DNA from: Ignisphaera sp.
GTDB taxonomy: Archaea; Thermoproteota; Thermoprotei_A; Sulfolobales; Ignisphaeraceae
Assembly (NCBI GenBank): GCA_020833345.1
Contig: JAJHQM010000003.1
Location: forward strand, 1-59,381
Reading direction: 5' to 3'
DNA length: 59,381 nucleotides
The notes under the pieces are model-generated. The model ran no database searches. It saw only the letters and a list, made by a program, of their open reading frames with translations, and was not told the origin of the DNA. This document shows positions 1-7,249 of the stretch, piece after piece (the stretch's first letter is position 1; each line of letters opens with the position of its first letter). The position numbers were made by a program, and so were the translations under genes.

Positions 1-215
1 GCATTAATTATAAGGAACTTTACAGAAGAGTAGCTTCCTATAATAAATTTTTTGACAAGAGGAATTTCGTGCAATGTTTCGTAAGAAACTATGCCAGTGC
101 AGTGTCTTCGAGGTGCATAGCTACGCTCATATAATGTAACATTCACACCAAATTTTGCTAAGTGATGTGCTGTAAGCAGCCCTGCAATACCTCCTCCAAT
201 AACTGCTACTTCCAT
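1..215 (-). CDS. FAD-dependent oxidoreductase, geranylgeranyl-reductase-like (N-terminal part)
   Basis: Only the first ~71 codons lie in the window; the gene runs off the left edge. The start ATG is at 215-213 on the minus strand. The N-terminus reads MEVAVIGGGIAGLLTAHHLA, a textbook Rossmann dinucleotide-binding motif (GGGIAG) followed by an acidic residue (YERS) ending the second strand. Around residue 39 there is HCTGIVS, similar to the Cys-Thr/Ser-Gly segment after the FAD-binding motif in archaeal geranylgeranyl reductases, which saturate archaeal membrane-lipid isoprenoids. The family assignment beyond a FAD-binding oxidoreductase is inferred from this short segment. It is transcribed divergently from the M28-like gene. 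Confidence 0.75.
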   Translation of the reverse strand, partial: MEVAVIGGGIAGLLTAHHLAKFGVNVTLYERSYAPRRHCTGIVSYETLHEIPLVKKFIIGSYSSVKFLIIN

Positions 216-259
216 TTACGTGTCGCCACACATTAACACTTTGCAATGCTTGTTAAAAC

Positions 260-267
260 TTATTTAA
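260..267 (+). promoter_or_regulatory. TATA box for the M28-like peptidase gene
   Basis: An AT-rich box (TTATTTAAG) is preceded by an A-rich BRE-like stretch. It lies about 48 bp before the ATG at 312, which argues against an upstream in-frame ATG at 246 that would precede the transcript. Confidence 0.5.
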
Positions 268-311
268 GTTTCAAATGGCGTCAATTTAGTATTTGTAAAA
301 CGGGGGCTTCC

Positions 312-2075
312 ATGAAGATTTCCTTAGCATTAGAAACACTTCGTGAAGTCTTTTCAGTAGCTGAGCTTATGGAGTATGTTACTGAGGTTTCAAAGTTTCA
401 TAGGATTCAAGGGTCTTCAGAGCTTGAAAAAGCTGGTGAGCTTATCTACACATTTTTAAAAAAGAGCTCTGCTTTTGAAGTTCGCATTCATGAGTTTGAT
501 TACTCTAAGCCTTACGGTCTTCACCTTCCGGTTGCTGGCTGGGATTTGGAGGAGTGTCACGCTGAAATAGTTAAGCCCTTTTACACAAAGCTAGTAAGCT
601 CTTTAGAGTCAAAGCATTGTGCTGTTGCACATTCTCCGCCTGGTCTAGTTGAGGGCGAAGTTGTCTATATTGGAAAGGGTATGGGTCTTGAGCAACCCGC
701 TTTGGATAAGCTGAGAGGAAAGATTGTTCTAAGTTATGGCACTCCTTACATTGTTTATACAGCTCTCGCTAGTGCTGGTGTTTCAGGATTCCTCTTCTAT
801 AAAGCGAGTATTCTAGAAAATGCTGTGCCATATCTATCACTATTTCTCACACCTGATGATGCTACTAAATACAGTGTCCCAGCTGTTGCTATTCCTAGAA
901 ATACTGCTACAAGAATTCTCACGCTATTAGAAAAAGGTGAGAAGGTGGTTGTAAGGATAGATGTTAAGGCACGCTACAGAGCTACTGCAAAAATAAAAGT
1001 TATTGAAGCTTTGCTACAGCAAAGCGAGAAGGAAGCAGAAGGGGAGCTTCATGTGTACGCCCATTACTGCCACCCAAAGAATGAAGTGAATGATAATGTT
1101 AGTGGCGTTGCTACAATCCTAGAGACTGTATCCGCTATAGACAGAGCTTTAGCGAGAAACGCTCTCAAGATATCTAATAAAAAACGCATAGCATTCATTC
1201 TATTTCCCGAATACTACGGCTCCTTACCTTACCTAATTAAGAAAAGTGAAAGTGATTCTAAAATAGAATTTGGAGTGAACTTAGATATGGTTGGAGAGAA
1301 GCAGGAACTCACAAAATCAACACTCAACATAATATTGCCACCGCACTTTCTATCAAATAATCTCTACGAATCCCTGCTACTAAAAATACTCCTTACTGTA
1401 ATAAGCTACAACAACAAGTCCTTTAACAGCGTATCTAAAATAAATAGATACAGATTTGATATTCTACCTTATGAGGGGGGCAGCGACCATGATATCTACC
1501 TTCAGTTCTCAATACCTTCAGTAATGATAAATCAGTGGCCTGATATCTTTTACCATAGTGACGAGGATAACATAGCTAAGTTTGATGCCGAAATTGCTAG
1601 GGATGTAGGTATTGCTGTAGGTGCTTTCTCAATTATTGCATCAAGTCATGAAGCTTTGGGATACAATACTGAAACAATGGCAAGGCTCTACAAGGAGTTG
1701 AAAAGCGGCTATATCGCTATGAAACAGTGCTTTGAAACACCACAATCCCCTACTTCAACAATGTTGAAGAACACGAGTTTAGAAGATAAGGAGAGATACA
1801 AGTATACTGGTCCTCGAGGTGTCCTTAGCTTAAGATATGTGATCAAAAACCTTGCAAAGCATGAATTTGAAGAGTTTGCTAAGCTTGTCGAAGATGACTT
1901 CATAAACTTCTTAGCGTTAAGGTATATTCCACTTCTTCTCCTACATCAAGACTTGACGGTAGGGGAGATAATTGATAAGGTGTTTCACGAATACTGCAGA
2001 ACTGTAGAAAGAAATGTTATATTAAAAGTATTGGGATACTTAATAAAATTAGGACTTGTTAAAGTTATTGCATGA
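312..2075 (+). CDS. M28-like aminopeptidase (DUF4910 type) with PA domain and C-terminal winged helix
   Basis: Predicted zinc-dependent exopeptidase. A PA-type insert occupies roughly residues 110-210 (GEVVYIGKG, RGKIVLSYG). The metallopeptidase part carries YAHYCHP with NDNVSG (about residue 251, first His and Asp ligands), an acidic PEYYG segment, NLDMVG (Asp ligand) and FYHSDEDN (last His). This order matches M28-like DUF4910/DUF2172 proteins. The last ~70 residues resemble a winged helix (LTVGEIIDKVF ... VLKVLGYLIKLGLVKV). I chose the ATG at 312 (MKISLALE) over an in-frame ATG at 246 because the TATA box falls between them. No signal peptide is visible, so it is probably cytoplasmic. The natural substrate cannot be told from sequence. 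Confidence 0.8.
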   Translation: MKISLALETLREVFSVAELMEYVTEVSKFHRIQGSSELEKAGELIYTFLKKSSAFEVRIHEFDYSKPYGLHLPVAGWDLEECHAEIVKPFYTKLVSSLESKHCAVAHSPPGLVEGEVVYIGKGMGLEQPALDKLRGKIVLSYGTPYIVYTALASAGVSGFLFYKASILENAVPYLSLFLTPDDATKYSVPAVAIPRNTATRILTLLEKGEKVVVRIDVKARYRATAKIKVIEALLQQSEKEAEGELHVYAHYCHPKNEVNDNVSGVATILETVSAIDRALARNALKISNKKRIAFILFPEYYGSLPYLIKKSESDSKIEFGVNLDMVGEKQELTKSTLNIILPPHFLSNNLYESLLLKILLTVISYNNKSFNSVSKINRYRFDILPYEGGSDHDIYLQFSIPSVMINQWPDIFYHSDEDNIAKFDAEIARDVGIAVGAFSIIASSHEALGYNTETMARLYKELKSGYIAMKQCFETPQSPTSTMLKNTSLEDKERYKYTGPRGVLSLRYVIKNLAKHEFEEFAKLVEDDFINFLALRYIPLLLLHQDLTVGEIIDKVFHEYCRTVERNVILKVLGYLIKLGLVKVIA

Positions 2076-2089
2076 GAACGTCTTTTCAA

Positions 2090-2833
2090 TTACTGTACGT
2101 GTTTGCAAATAGGGCATTCGGGGTTTCGCTTGACCTCAAAGACTTTGAATTCAAGGTTAAGTAAGTCAATGAAAAGCATCTTTCCTTGGAGAGTTTCGCC
2201 AATACCTAAAATAAGCTTTAGTACTTCAGCAACTTCTAAGATTCCAAGCAAACCTGGTGTAACTCCGACAACACTTATCGTTTTTTTAATGTCTCGTTTT
2301 TCATTGCTTTTATAAGGTCTTATGCAGTATAGGCAGGGTGTTTTACCTGGTATTATTGTTGCAACTTGCCCATACCAGCCCTCCACCCCCGCATGCACTA
2401 ACGGTTTTCGAAGCTTTACACAAATTTCATTTAATAACATTCTAGTTTCCCAGTTATCTAAAGCGTCAACTACTATATCAACGTCTTTAACAAGTCTCTC
2501 TCCCAAATCCCTATCAAATCTTTGAGCATAGCACTCTAATACAAGCTTAGAATTCGCTTCTCGAAGCTTTTTACAGGCAACACTAGCTTTAGACTTCCCT
2601 ACATCACCTTCGGCATAAAGTATTTGCCTATTTAAGTTTGAAAGCTCTACAAAACCATCATCAACTAATACAAGCCTCCCTATACCTGCATACGCCAAAT
2701 AAGTTGTAACAACAGTGCCTAAACCCCCAATGCCAACTACTAAAACACTAGACTTCTTCAGCTTCTCCTGCCCCTCAATTCCAAGCAATCTTATCTGCCT
2801 ATCATACCTCTCAATTTCTTGCGGGCTCAGCAC
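2090..2833 (-). CDS. E1-like adenylyltransferase (MoeB/ThiF/HesA family)
   Basis: Activates the C-terminal glycine of a ubiquitin-fold sulfur carrier (MoaD/ThiS/SAMP) by adenylation. Visible are the nucleotide-binding GIGGLG motif near residue 34, the LVDDGFVELSNLNRQ segment with the Arg that contacts ATP, and DALDNWETR. A zinc site is formed by CLYC (about 174) and CPIC near the C-terminus. VGVTPGLLGILEVAEVLK is a MoeB/ThiF signature. There is no rhodanese domain. Translation starts at GTG 2833. A possible partner is the MoaD-like protein at 42976-43275, and two MoeA genes lie 5 kb away, so a role in molybdopterin synthesis or tRNA thiolation is likely. Confidence 0.9.
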   Translation of the reverse strand: MLSPQEIERYDRQIRLLGIEGQEKLKKSSVLVVGIGGLGTVVTTYLAYAGIGRLVLVDDGFVELSNLNRQILYAEGDVGKSKASVACKKLREANSKLVLECYAQRFDRDLGERLVKDVDIVVDALDNWETRMLLNEICVKLRKPLVHAGVEGWYGQVATIIPGKTPCLYCIRPYKSNEKRDIKKTISVVGVTPGLLGILEVAEVLKLILGIGETLQGKMLFIDLLNLEFKVFEVKRNPECPICKHVQ

Positions 2834-2866
2834 TGCTTCTCACCTACAATACGTAGTTCAGCGTAA

Positions 2867-2875
2867 CTTATATTT
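2867..2875 (-). promoter_or_regulatory. TATA box for the MoeB-like gene
   Basis: On the minus strand the sequence reads AAATATAAG about 35 bp before the GTG start at 2833. It lies in the 112-bp divergent spacer with the SerRS gene. Confidence 0.45.
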
Positions 2876-2945
2876 TGAGCTGTGAGTATACAGTAAACAC
2901 AAGCTTGTAGTTGACGTATTTATGTTAAACACTCCGTGAGCACTC

Positions 2946-4544
2946 ATGCTCTTAACAGGCATCTTTGAAGTTATTTTCAGTAAGCCCTTGCCAAGTGAAG
3001 CTTCTGAGGAAATTGCAAAGCTTGTTGAGTTCCTTAATAGAGACTACCTCAAGAGAGGAACTAGAAGACCTGAGGATGCCGCCACTATAACTGAATACAA
3101 TATCGAATCAAATGTAATTAGAATGCAAATCGCATCAGGTACTAAGGTGAGACTAGATGAAGCGTCACTAAGAATAAAGAATGTGTTAGCAAACAGTCTT
3201 GGGAGCAGGTACCGCATTGGAATCCGCAAGCTAACATTAAGAGATGTGAAGATTATTCTCGATACAAAAATCTCCATATCTCTTAAGCTACCGTTTATAA
3301 GAGGTGTAACAGAGGTTAACGGTAAGACAGTTATAGAGCTTTCTGAACTGCATGAAGATGACCTAAAGAAGCCTATATTTCTCAGGTTATTGCAGCTTAT
3401 TGAGGAAAAGGAGAAGAGGGCTAAATGGGGCGGTAAGGCTGAGCACTGGATGTTATTGAAAGCTAGTGATTTAAAGATTCAGAAACCCATTGTGATAGAC
3501 CCCAATAAAGTTTTAGAAGAAATAGGATGGATGAAGAGAATGAGCATAGGACAGTGGCTCTATACCCCTCCATTAACACACCTGCTTAATGCATTAAAAA
3601 GGTTATTTCTAGACGAAGTCGTAAAGCCTTTGGGCTTTCAGGAAGCTACTTTCCCAAAAATGTACCCTCTTGAAGTGGGGTTAAAAACAGGGCATTTGAA
3701 GGGTGTTATCAATTCTATTGTATTTGCATCTCTACCCAAGAGTTATGATTTATCAGAATTTGAAGAGCTTATAGATAGCATGTACGTCTTGAATAGCGTT
3801 GAACCAGAAGATTTGCAAAAATATTTGAAGCCTTCATCCTACTTCCTCTGCTTTGCACAATGCGAGCCGTTCTACTGGTTTTTTGAAAATGAAATTCTTG
3901 ATAATGATGCTCTTCCCATAAAATGGTTTGACATGAGCGGCCCTTCATTTAGATGGGAGGCTGGAGGAATACATGGCATTGAAAGAGTTATAGAGTTTCA
4001 CAGAATTGAAATTGTTTGGCTCGGTAAACCTGAACAAGTTATAGAGATCAGAAATAAGCTTTTAGAGCGGTACGAATACTTCATGGACAGGGTCCTTGAT
4101 TTAGAATGGAGAATGGCGTGGGTAACACCATGGTTTTATGAGCAAAGTGGTGTTGTTCAAGAGGAGGTGAGGAGTATAAACATTGATGTGCCTGGAACAA
4201 TTGATTTTGAAGCATGGCTTCCCTATAGGGGGTCTAGGGAAGATAATAGGAATTGGCTAGAGATAGGCAATATATCCATCCACGGCACTAAATTCACAGA
4301 GCCCTTTAGGATAAAGCACAATAAGGGTGAAGTGTTGTGGACGGGGTGCTCAGGTTTTGGTAGCGAAAGGTGGTTAATAGCACTACTAGCACAAAAAGGC
4401 TTTAATATTGATGAATGGCCCAAAAAATTCCTTGAATATGTCAAGACCTCACCATTTCCACAATCTATTATGACTGTAAGCTATCCTAAGACGAGGGAAG
4501 GAAAGGAGCTACTAAGCAAAATTATTTCTAAACTTGTCTGGTGA
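2946..4544 (+). CDS. serS2: Type-2 seryl-tRNA synthetase (methanogen-type SerRS)
   Basis: Charges tRNA-Ser with serine. At 532 residues it matches the rare type-2 SerRS, not the common type-1 enzyme. The N-terminal tRNA-binding domain (to ~165) is followed by GKAEHW, GQWLYTPPLTHLLNAL and PLGFQEATFPKMYPLEV. The active-site zinc ligands of this class are all visible: Cys in CFAQCEPFYWFF, Glu in GIHGIERVIEFHRIEIVWLG and Cys in LWTGCSGFGSERW. The motif DLEWRMAWVTPWF is also strongly conserved with the methanogen enzymes. This type is described mainly from methanogens, so its presence here is unusual. The 3' end overlaps the upstream reading region of the HPS gene, suggesting cotranscription. Confidence 0.95.
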   Translation: MLLTGIFEVIFSKPLPSEASEEIAKLVEFLNRDYLKRGTRRPEDAATITEYNIESNVIRMQIASGTKVRLDEASLRIKNVLANSLGSRYRIGIRKLTLRDVKIILDTKISISLKLPFIRGVTEVNGKTVIELSELHEDDLKKPIFLRLLQLIEEKEKRAKWGGKAEHWMLLKASDLKIQKPIVIDPNKVLEEIGWMKRMSIGQWLYTPPLTHLLNALKRLFLDEVVKPLGFQEATFPKMYPLEVGLKTGHLKGVINSIVFASLPKSYDLSEFEELIDSMYVLNSVEPEDLQKYLKPSSYFLCFAQCEPFYWFFENEILDNDALPIKWFDMSGPSFRWEAGGIHGIERVIEFHRIEIVWLGKPEQVIEIRNKLLERYEYFMDRVLDLEWRMAWVTPWFYEQSGVVQEEVRSINIDVPGTIDFEAWLPYRGSREDNRNWLEIGNISIHGTKFTEPFRIKHNKGEVLWTGCSGFGSERWLIALLAQKGFNIDEWPKKFLEYVKTSPFPQSIMTVSYPKTREGKELLSKIISKLVW

Positions 4545-4551
4545 CTCCTTT

Positions 4552-5232
4552 ATGGGACTGCTATTTCAAGGAGCCCTTAGAAGACCCATGCTACAGGTTG
4601 CATTAGATTTTACAGACCTTAAACCGGCTATAGAAATTGCATTAAAGGTTATTGAAGCTGGTGCAGATATCGTAGAGATTGGAACTCCCTTAGTTAAAAC
4701 ATGGGGAATTCAAGCTCTAAGGGAGATCAAAAAAATTGTTAGAGAGAACCTCACACTGGCTGACTTAAAGACTGTTGACGCAGTATTACTTGAGTTTACA
4801 CCATATGCATCTGAGGGAGCCAATGCTGTAACTATCTTAGGTATAGTAGATGATGATGTGATTAAAGATGCTTATGACATGTGTAAAAGTCTTGAAATAG
4901 ACCTTGTAGTTGATATGATGTATGTTAGTAACCCTGTTGAGCGCGCCTTCAGGTTAGCAAGCTATGGTATAAACATTGTAAACCTGCATATCGGTGTAGA
5001 TGTACAGAGAAAAAGAGGTGTGAGTGCAAAGCAGTTACTTAAAGAAGTTGAGGAGCTTGCAGAAAGCGATATCATTGTTTCAATAGCTGGAGGCATAAAG
5101 CCTGAAGATGCTGGGCATTTCGTAAGAAGTGGTGCAAGAATAATTGTAATAGGATCCGCCATAACTAAAAGTCCAGATCCCTACAAAGCTACAAAAATAG
5201 CTCTTGAAAAAATTAGAGAAGTGCAGGTCTAA
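4552..5232 (+). CDS. 3-hexulose-6-phosphate synthase (OMP decarboxylase superfamily)
   Basis: Condenses formaldehyde with ribulose 5-phosphate, or in archaea runs in reverse to make ribulose 5-phosphate for nucleotide synthesis. The TIM barrel shows LQVALDFTDL at the first strand, VEIGTPL and the superfamily signature ADLKTVDA (about residue 70, Asp-x-Lys-x-x-Asp catalytic set). The phosphate-binding strands VSIAGGIKPED and IIVIGSAIT follow. KGPDC is an alternative in the same superfamily. The start chosen is ATG 4552, preceded by a GGTGA ribosome binding site that overlaps the SerRS stop region. A TTG at 4534 is in frame but poorly placed. No fused isomerase (PHI) domain is present. Confidence 0.88.
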   Translation: MGLLFQGALRRPMLQVALDFTDLKPAIEIALKVIEAGADIVEIGTPLVKTWGIQALREIKKIVRENLTLADLKTVDAVLLEFTPYASEGANAVTILGIVDDDVIKDAYDMCKSLEIDLVVDMMYVSNPVERAFRLASYGINIVNLHIGVDVQRKRGVSAKQLLKEVEELAESDIIVSIAGGIKPEDAGHFVRSGARIIVIGSAITKSPDPYKATKIALEKIREVQV

Positions 5233-5293
5233 ATCATATTATGATTCAAAATTGTTTGTGAAAGTCATACGAGTTAAAAATATTATATTTCGC

Positions 5294-5301
5294 ATTTAAA
5301 G
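5294..5301 (+). promoter_or_regulatory. TATA box for the DUF59 gene
   Basis: ATTTAAAG lies about 45 bp before the ATG at 5342, in the 109-bp spacer after the HPS gene. The spacer holds nothing else recognisable. Confidence 0.4.
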
Positions 5302-5341
5302 TAAAACAATAAGATGCTAGGCATTCATAAGGTGCTGCAAA

Positions 5342-5698
5342 ATGTCAGAAAATGTTGAAAAGGAAAATGAGATTAAGCAAAAGGTTGTAGAGGTACTGAA
5401 AGGTGTTTATGATCCTGAGATACCGATAAATATTTATGACTTGGGTCTTGTGTACTCAATTAAGGTAAGTGATAGTGAGCTGGAAATTACCTTAGGTTTA
5501 ACAACACCCTTTTGCCCCATAGCCTATCTCATAGTGCAACAAGCTGAGAGAGCGCTAAAGGAAGTTTTTCCTAATAAAAACATTAAGATTAAATTAGACG
5601 TAGAACGTTTATGGAATCCGACAATGATGACTGAAGAGGGTAGAAAGCTCTTTAAGCTTCTTTACGGCTATGACCCAGCTGAACTTGGGCAGAAGTAG
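5342..5698 (+). CDS. DUF59/MIP18-family Fe-S cluster assembly factor (SufT-like)
   Basis: Small protein of the MIP18/PaaD/SufT family, implicated in maturation of iron-sulfur proteins. The hallmark DPEIPINIYDLGLVYSI is at residues 24-40, followed by TTPFCPIAYLIVQQAE, which contains the single conserved Cys. The C-terminal WNPTMMTEEGRKLFKLLYGYDP is typical of archaeal members. The length of 118 residues is normal. The proteasome beta gene starts 51 bp downstream on the same strand, so the two may be cotranscribed. The exact client proteins cannot be deduced. Confidence 0.9.
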   Translation: MSENVEKENEIKQKVVEVLKGVYDPEIPINIYDLGLVYSIKVSDSELEITLGLTTPFCPIAYLIVQQAERALKEVFPNKNIKIKLDVERLWNPTMMTEEGRKLFKLLYGYDPAELGQK

Positions 5699-5749
5699 CA
5701 TTAATGTTTTTAATAGCACAACGCTACTGCATAGTTCTGGTGTAAGCAC

Positions 5750-6352
5750 TTGGCTTATGAAAGGGTAATAACAGGAGCTACAGCTATAGGTATTAAAGTT
5801 AGTAGTGGAGTTGTTGTTGGAGCTGAGAAGAGAGTTAGCTATGGAGGTTATATTGTTAGCAGAGGCGCTAAAAAAGTCTTTAAAATAGGCGATAGAATGG
5901 CAATAGCTGCAGCAGGTCTCATAGGAGATATGCAAACTTTACATAGGATTCTAAATGCTGAAATAATGTATAGAGAGCTTGTAACATCTACAAAAGTAAG
6001 TGTAAGATCTGCTGCAAAGCTTCTTTCAGCCATCTTATACAGCTATAAGCTAATGCCCTTCATATCAGAAGTAATATTTGCAGGGTATGACGATGAAGGT
6101 TATCACCTATACGTGCTTGACCCTATAGGTTCTGTAATTGAGGATGACTACGCCGCTGTTGGAACAGGAGCACCAATAGCTATAGGCATTATAGAAGCAG
6201 AGTATAAGAAAGACCTAGAGCTTGACAAGGCTGTAGACCTTGCTATTAAAGCCATAAAATCGGCTATATCTAGAGACGCTGTTTCAGGTGATGGTATAGA
6301 CATTATAGCTATAAGCAGAAATGGTATCATAGAAAAGAGCATAACTTTATAA
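5750..6352 (+). CDS. psmB: Proteasome beta subunit, non-catalytic crenarchaeal paralogue
   Basis: 20S core particle beta-type subunit. The region GATAIGIKVSSGVVVGAEKR aligns with the mature N-terminus of active beta subunits (G|TTTVGI). The Thr1 position is Ala (residue 10), while the equivalents of Glu17 (E26) and Lys33 (K42) are kept. Without Thr1 nucleophilic cleavage is not expected, so it probably acts as a structural partner of an active beta subunit encoded elsewhere. The same GATAIGIK signature occurs, as far as I recall, in one beta paralogue of other Crenarchaeota. The start is TTG 5750 with a GGTG site 7 nt upstream; no alternative ATG exists near it. SGDGIDIIAISRNGI near the end is typical of beta subunits. 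Confidence 0.92.
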   Translation: MAYERVITGATAIGIKVSSGVVVGAEKRVSYGGYIVSRGAKKVFKIGDRMAIAAAGLIGDMQTLHRILNAEIMYRELVTSTKVSVRSAAKLLSAILYSYKLMPFISEVIFAGYDDEGYHLYVLDPIGSVIEDDYAAVGTGAPIAIGIIEAEYKKDLELDKAVDLAIKAIKSAISRDAVSGDGIDIIAISRNGIIEKSITL

Positions 6353-6598
6353 CAATTTAACACTTATACAGTCTATGCTAGTTATTAATTAGACCCTCTA
6401 CTGCTTCTTAGAGCTGTAATGCTTAGACATGCTCAAGGTGTTCTCAGAGGATTAGTATGATACTCTTCGGTGTTTTGTCAATTCTTTACATCTGGCTGTT
6501 GCGTCTAGGACATTGCTTCTTAGAAAATTTTAAATAGAATTAAACACTATTTAAACACATTAACTGACAAGTTTGAAAGCAGCGGGGCAGGATAAGAT

Positions 6599-7249
6599 AT
6601 GGTTTTCTTAATTGAAAATGCTTTAAGGGCTCAGGAACTTCTCAGTAAATACATTGTTATTCAGCCTATAGATGTTTCTGCTATTGATATAGTAGCAGGA
6701 GTTGATGTTAGTTATAGGAGAGATGTGGGCTGCGCTGCAGCAGTTGCTTATAGCTTAAAGAGTAAAGCTTTAGTGACTTACTCATACTATTGTGAAAAAG
6801 TAACAGTTCCTTACATACCTGGGTTGCTAGCATTTAGAGAAGCTCCATTGATGCTAAGAACCTTACTGCATTTGTTAAGTAAAGTTCGCATAGACATAAC
6901 CTTTGTTAATGGTCATGGAATGGCCCACCCCAGGAGGTGCGGAATAGCTTCACATATAGGTGTAGTGCTAAACATACCATCGATAGGCGTTGCAAAAAGC
7001 CTTCTCTATGGAGAGGTGGTTCGAGCTGATGACAGCGAAGCCATAGTGATTGATAATATGATTGTTGGATATGTCTTAACTAAAAACTCTAAGAAGCTTT
7101 ATGTAAGTATAGGCAATAAGGTTACAGCAAAGGACGCTGCTGATATAACACTAAAAACTTGGGATTTTCGATACAGTCTTCCTGAGCCCCTTAGGCTTGC
7201 TGATGAAATATCGCGAAAAATAGTTAAAAAGCTAGCAACAAAGCTTTGA
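6599..7249 (+). CDS. nfi: Endonuclease V homologue with Asp-to-Asn change in the metal site
   Basis: Deoxyinosine-specific endonuclease family, which nicks near deaminated adenine in DNA (or inosine in RNA). Motifs are in the right order: AGVDVSY (Asp36), VPYIPGLLAFRE (Glu81) and FVNGHGMAHPRRCGIASHIG. In the last block the family has V-D-G-H-G; here the third catalytic carboxylate is Asn104 (codon AAT at 6908-6910). His110 and the PRR wedge-adjacent residues remain. The length of 216 residues is normal. Activity may therefore be reduced or altered. A 246-bp leader region holds a weak TATA-like stretch (TTTAAATAG near 6530). The 3' end overlaps the convergent MoeA fusion by 18 bp. Confidence 0.93.
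   Translation: MVFLIENALRAQELLSKYIVIQPIDVSAIDIVAGVDVSYRRDVGCAAAVAYSLKSKALVTYSYYCEKVTVPYIPGLLAFREAPLMLRTLLHLLSKVRIDITFVNGHGMAHPRRCGIASHIGVVLNIPSIGVAKSLLYGEVVRADDSEAIVIDNMIVGYVLTKNSKKLYVSIGNKVTAKDAADITLKTWDFRYSLPEPLRLADEISRKIVKKLATKL

Noticed and set aside
246-311. Upstream extension of the M28-like gene to ATG 246
   Set aside because: The likely TATA box lies downstream of this ATG, and the added residues are not family-like.
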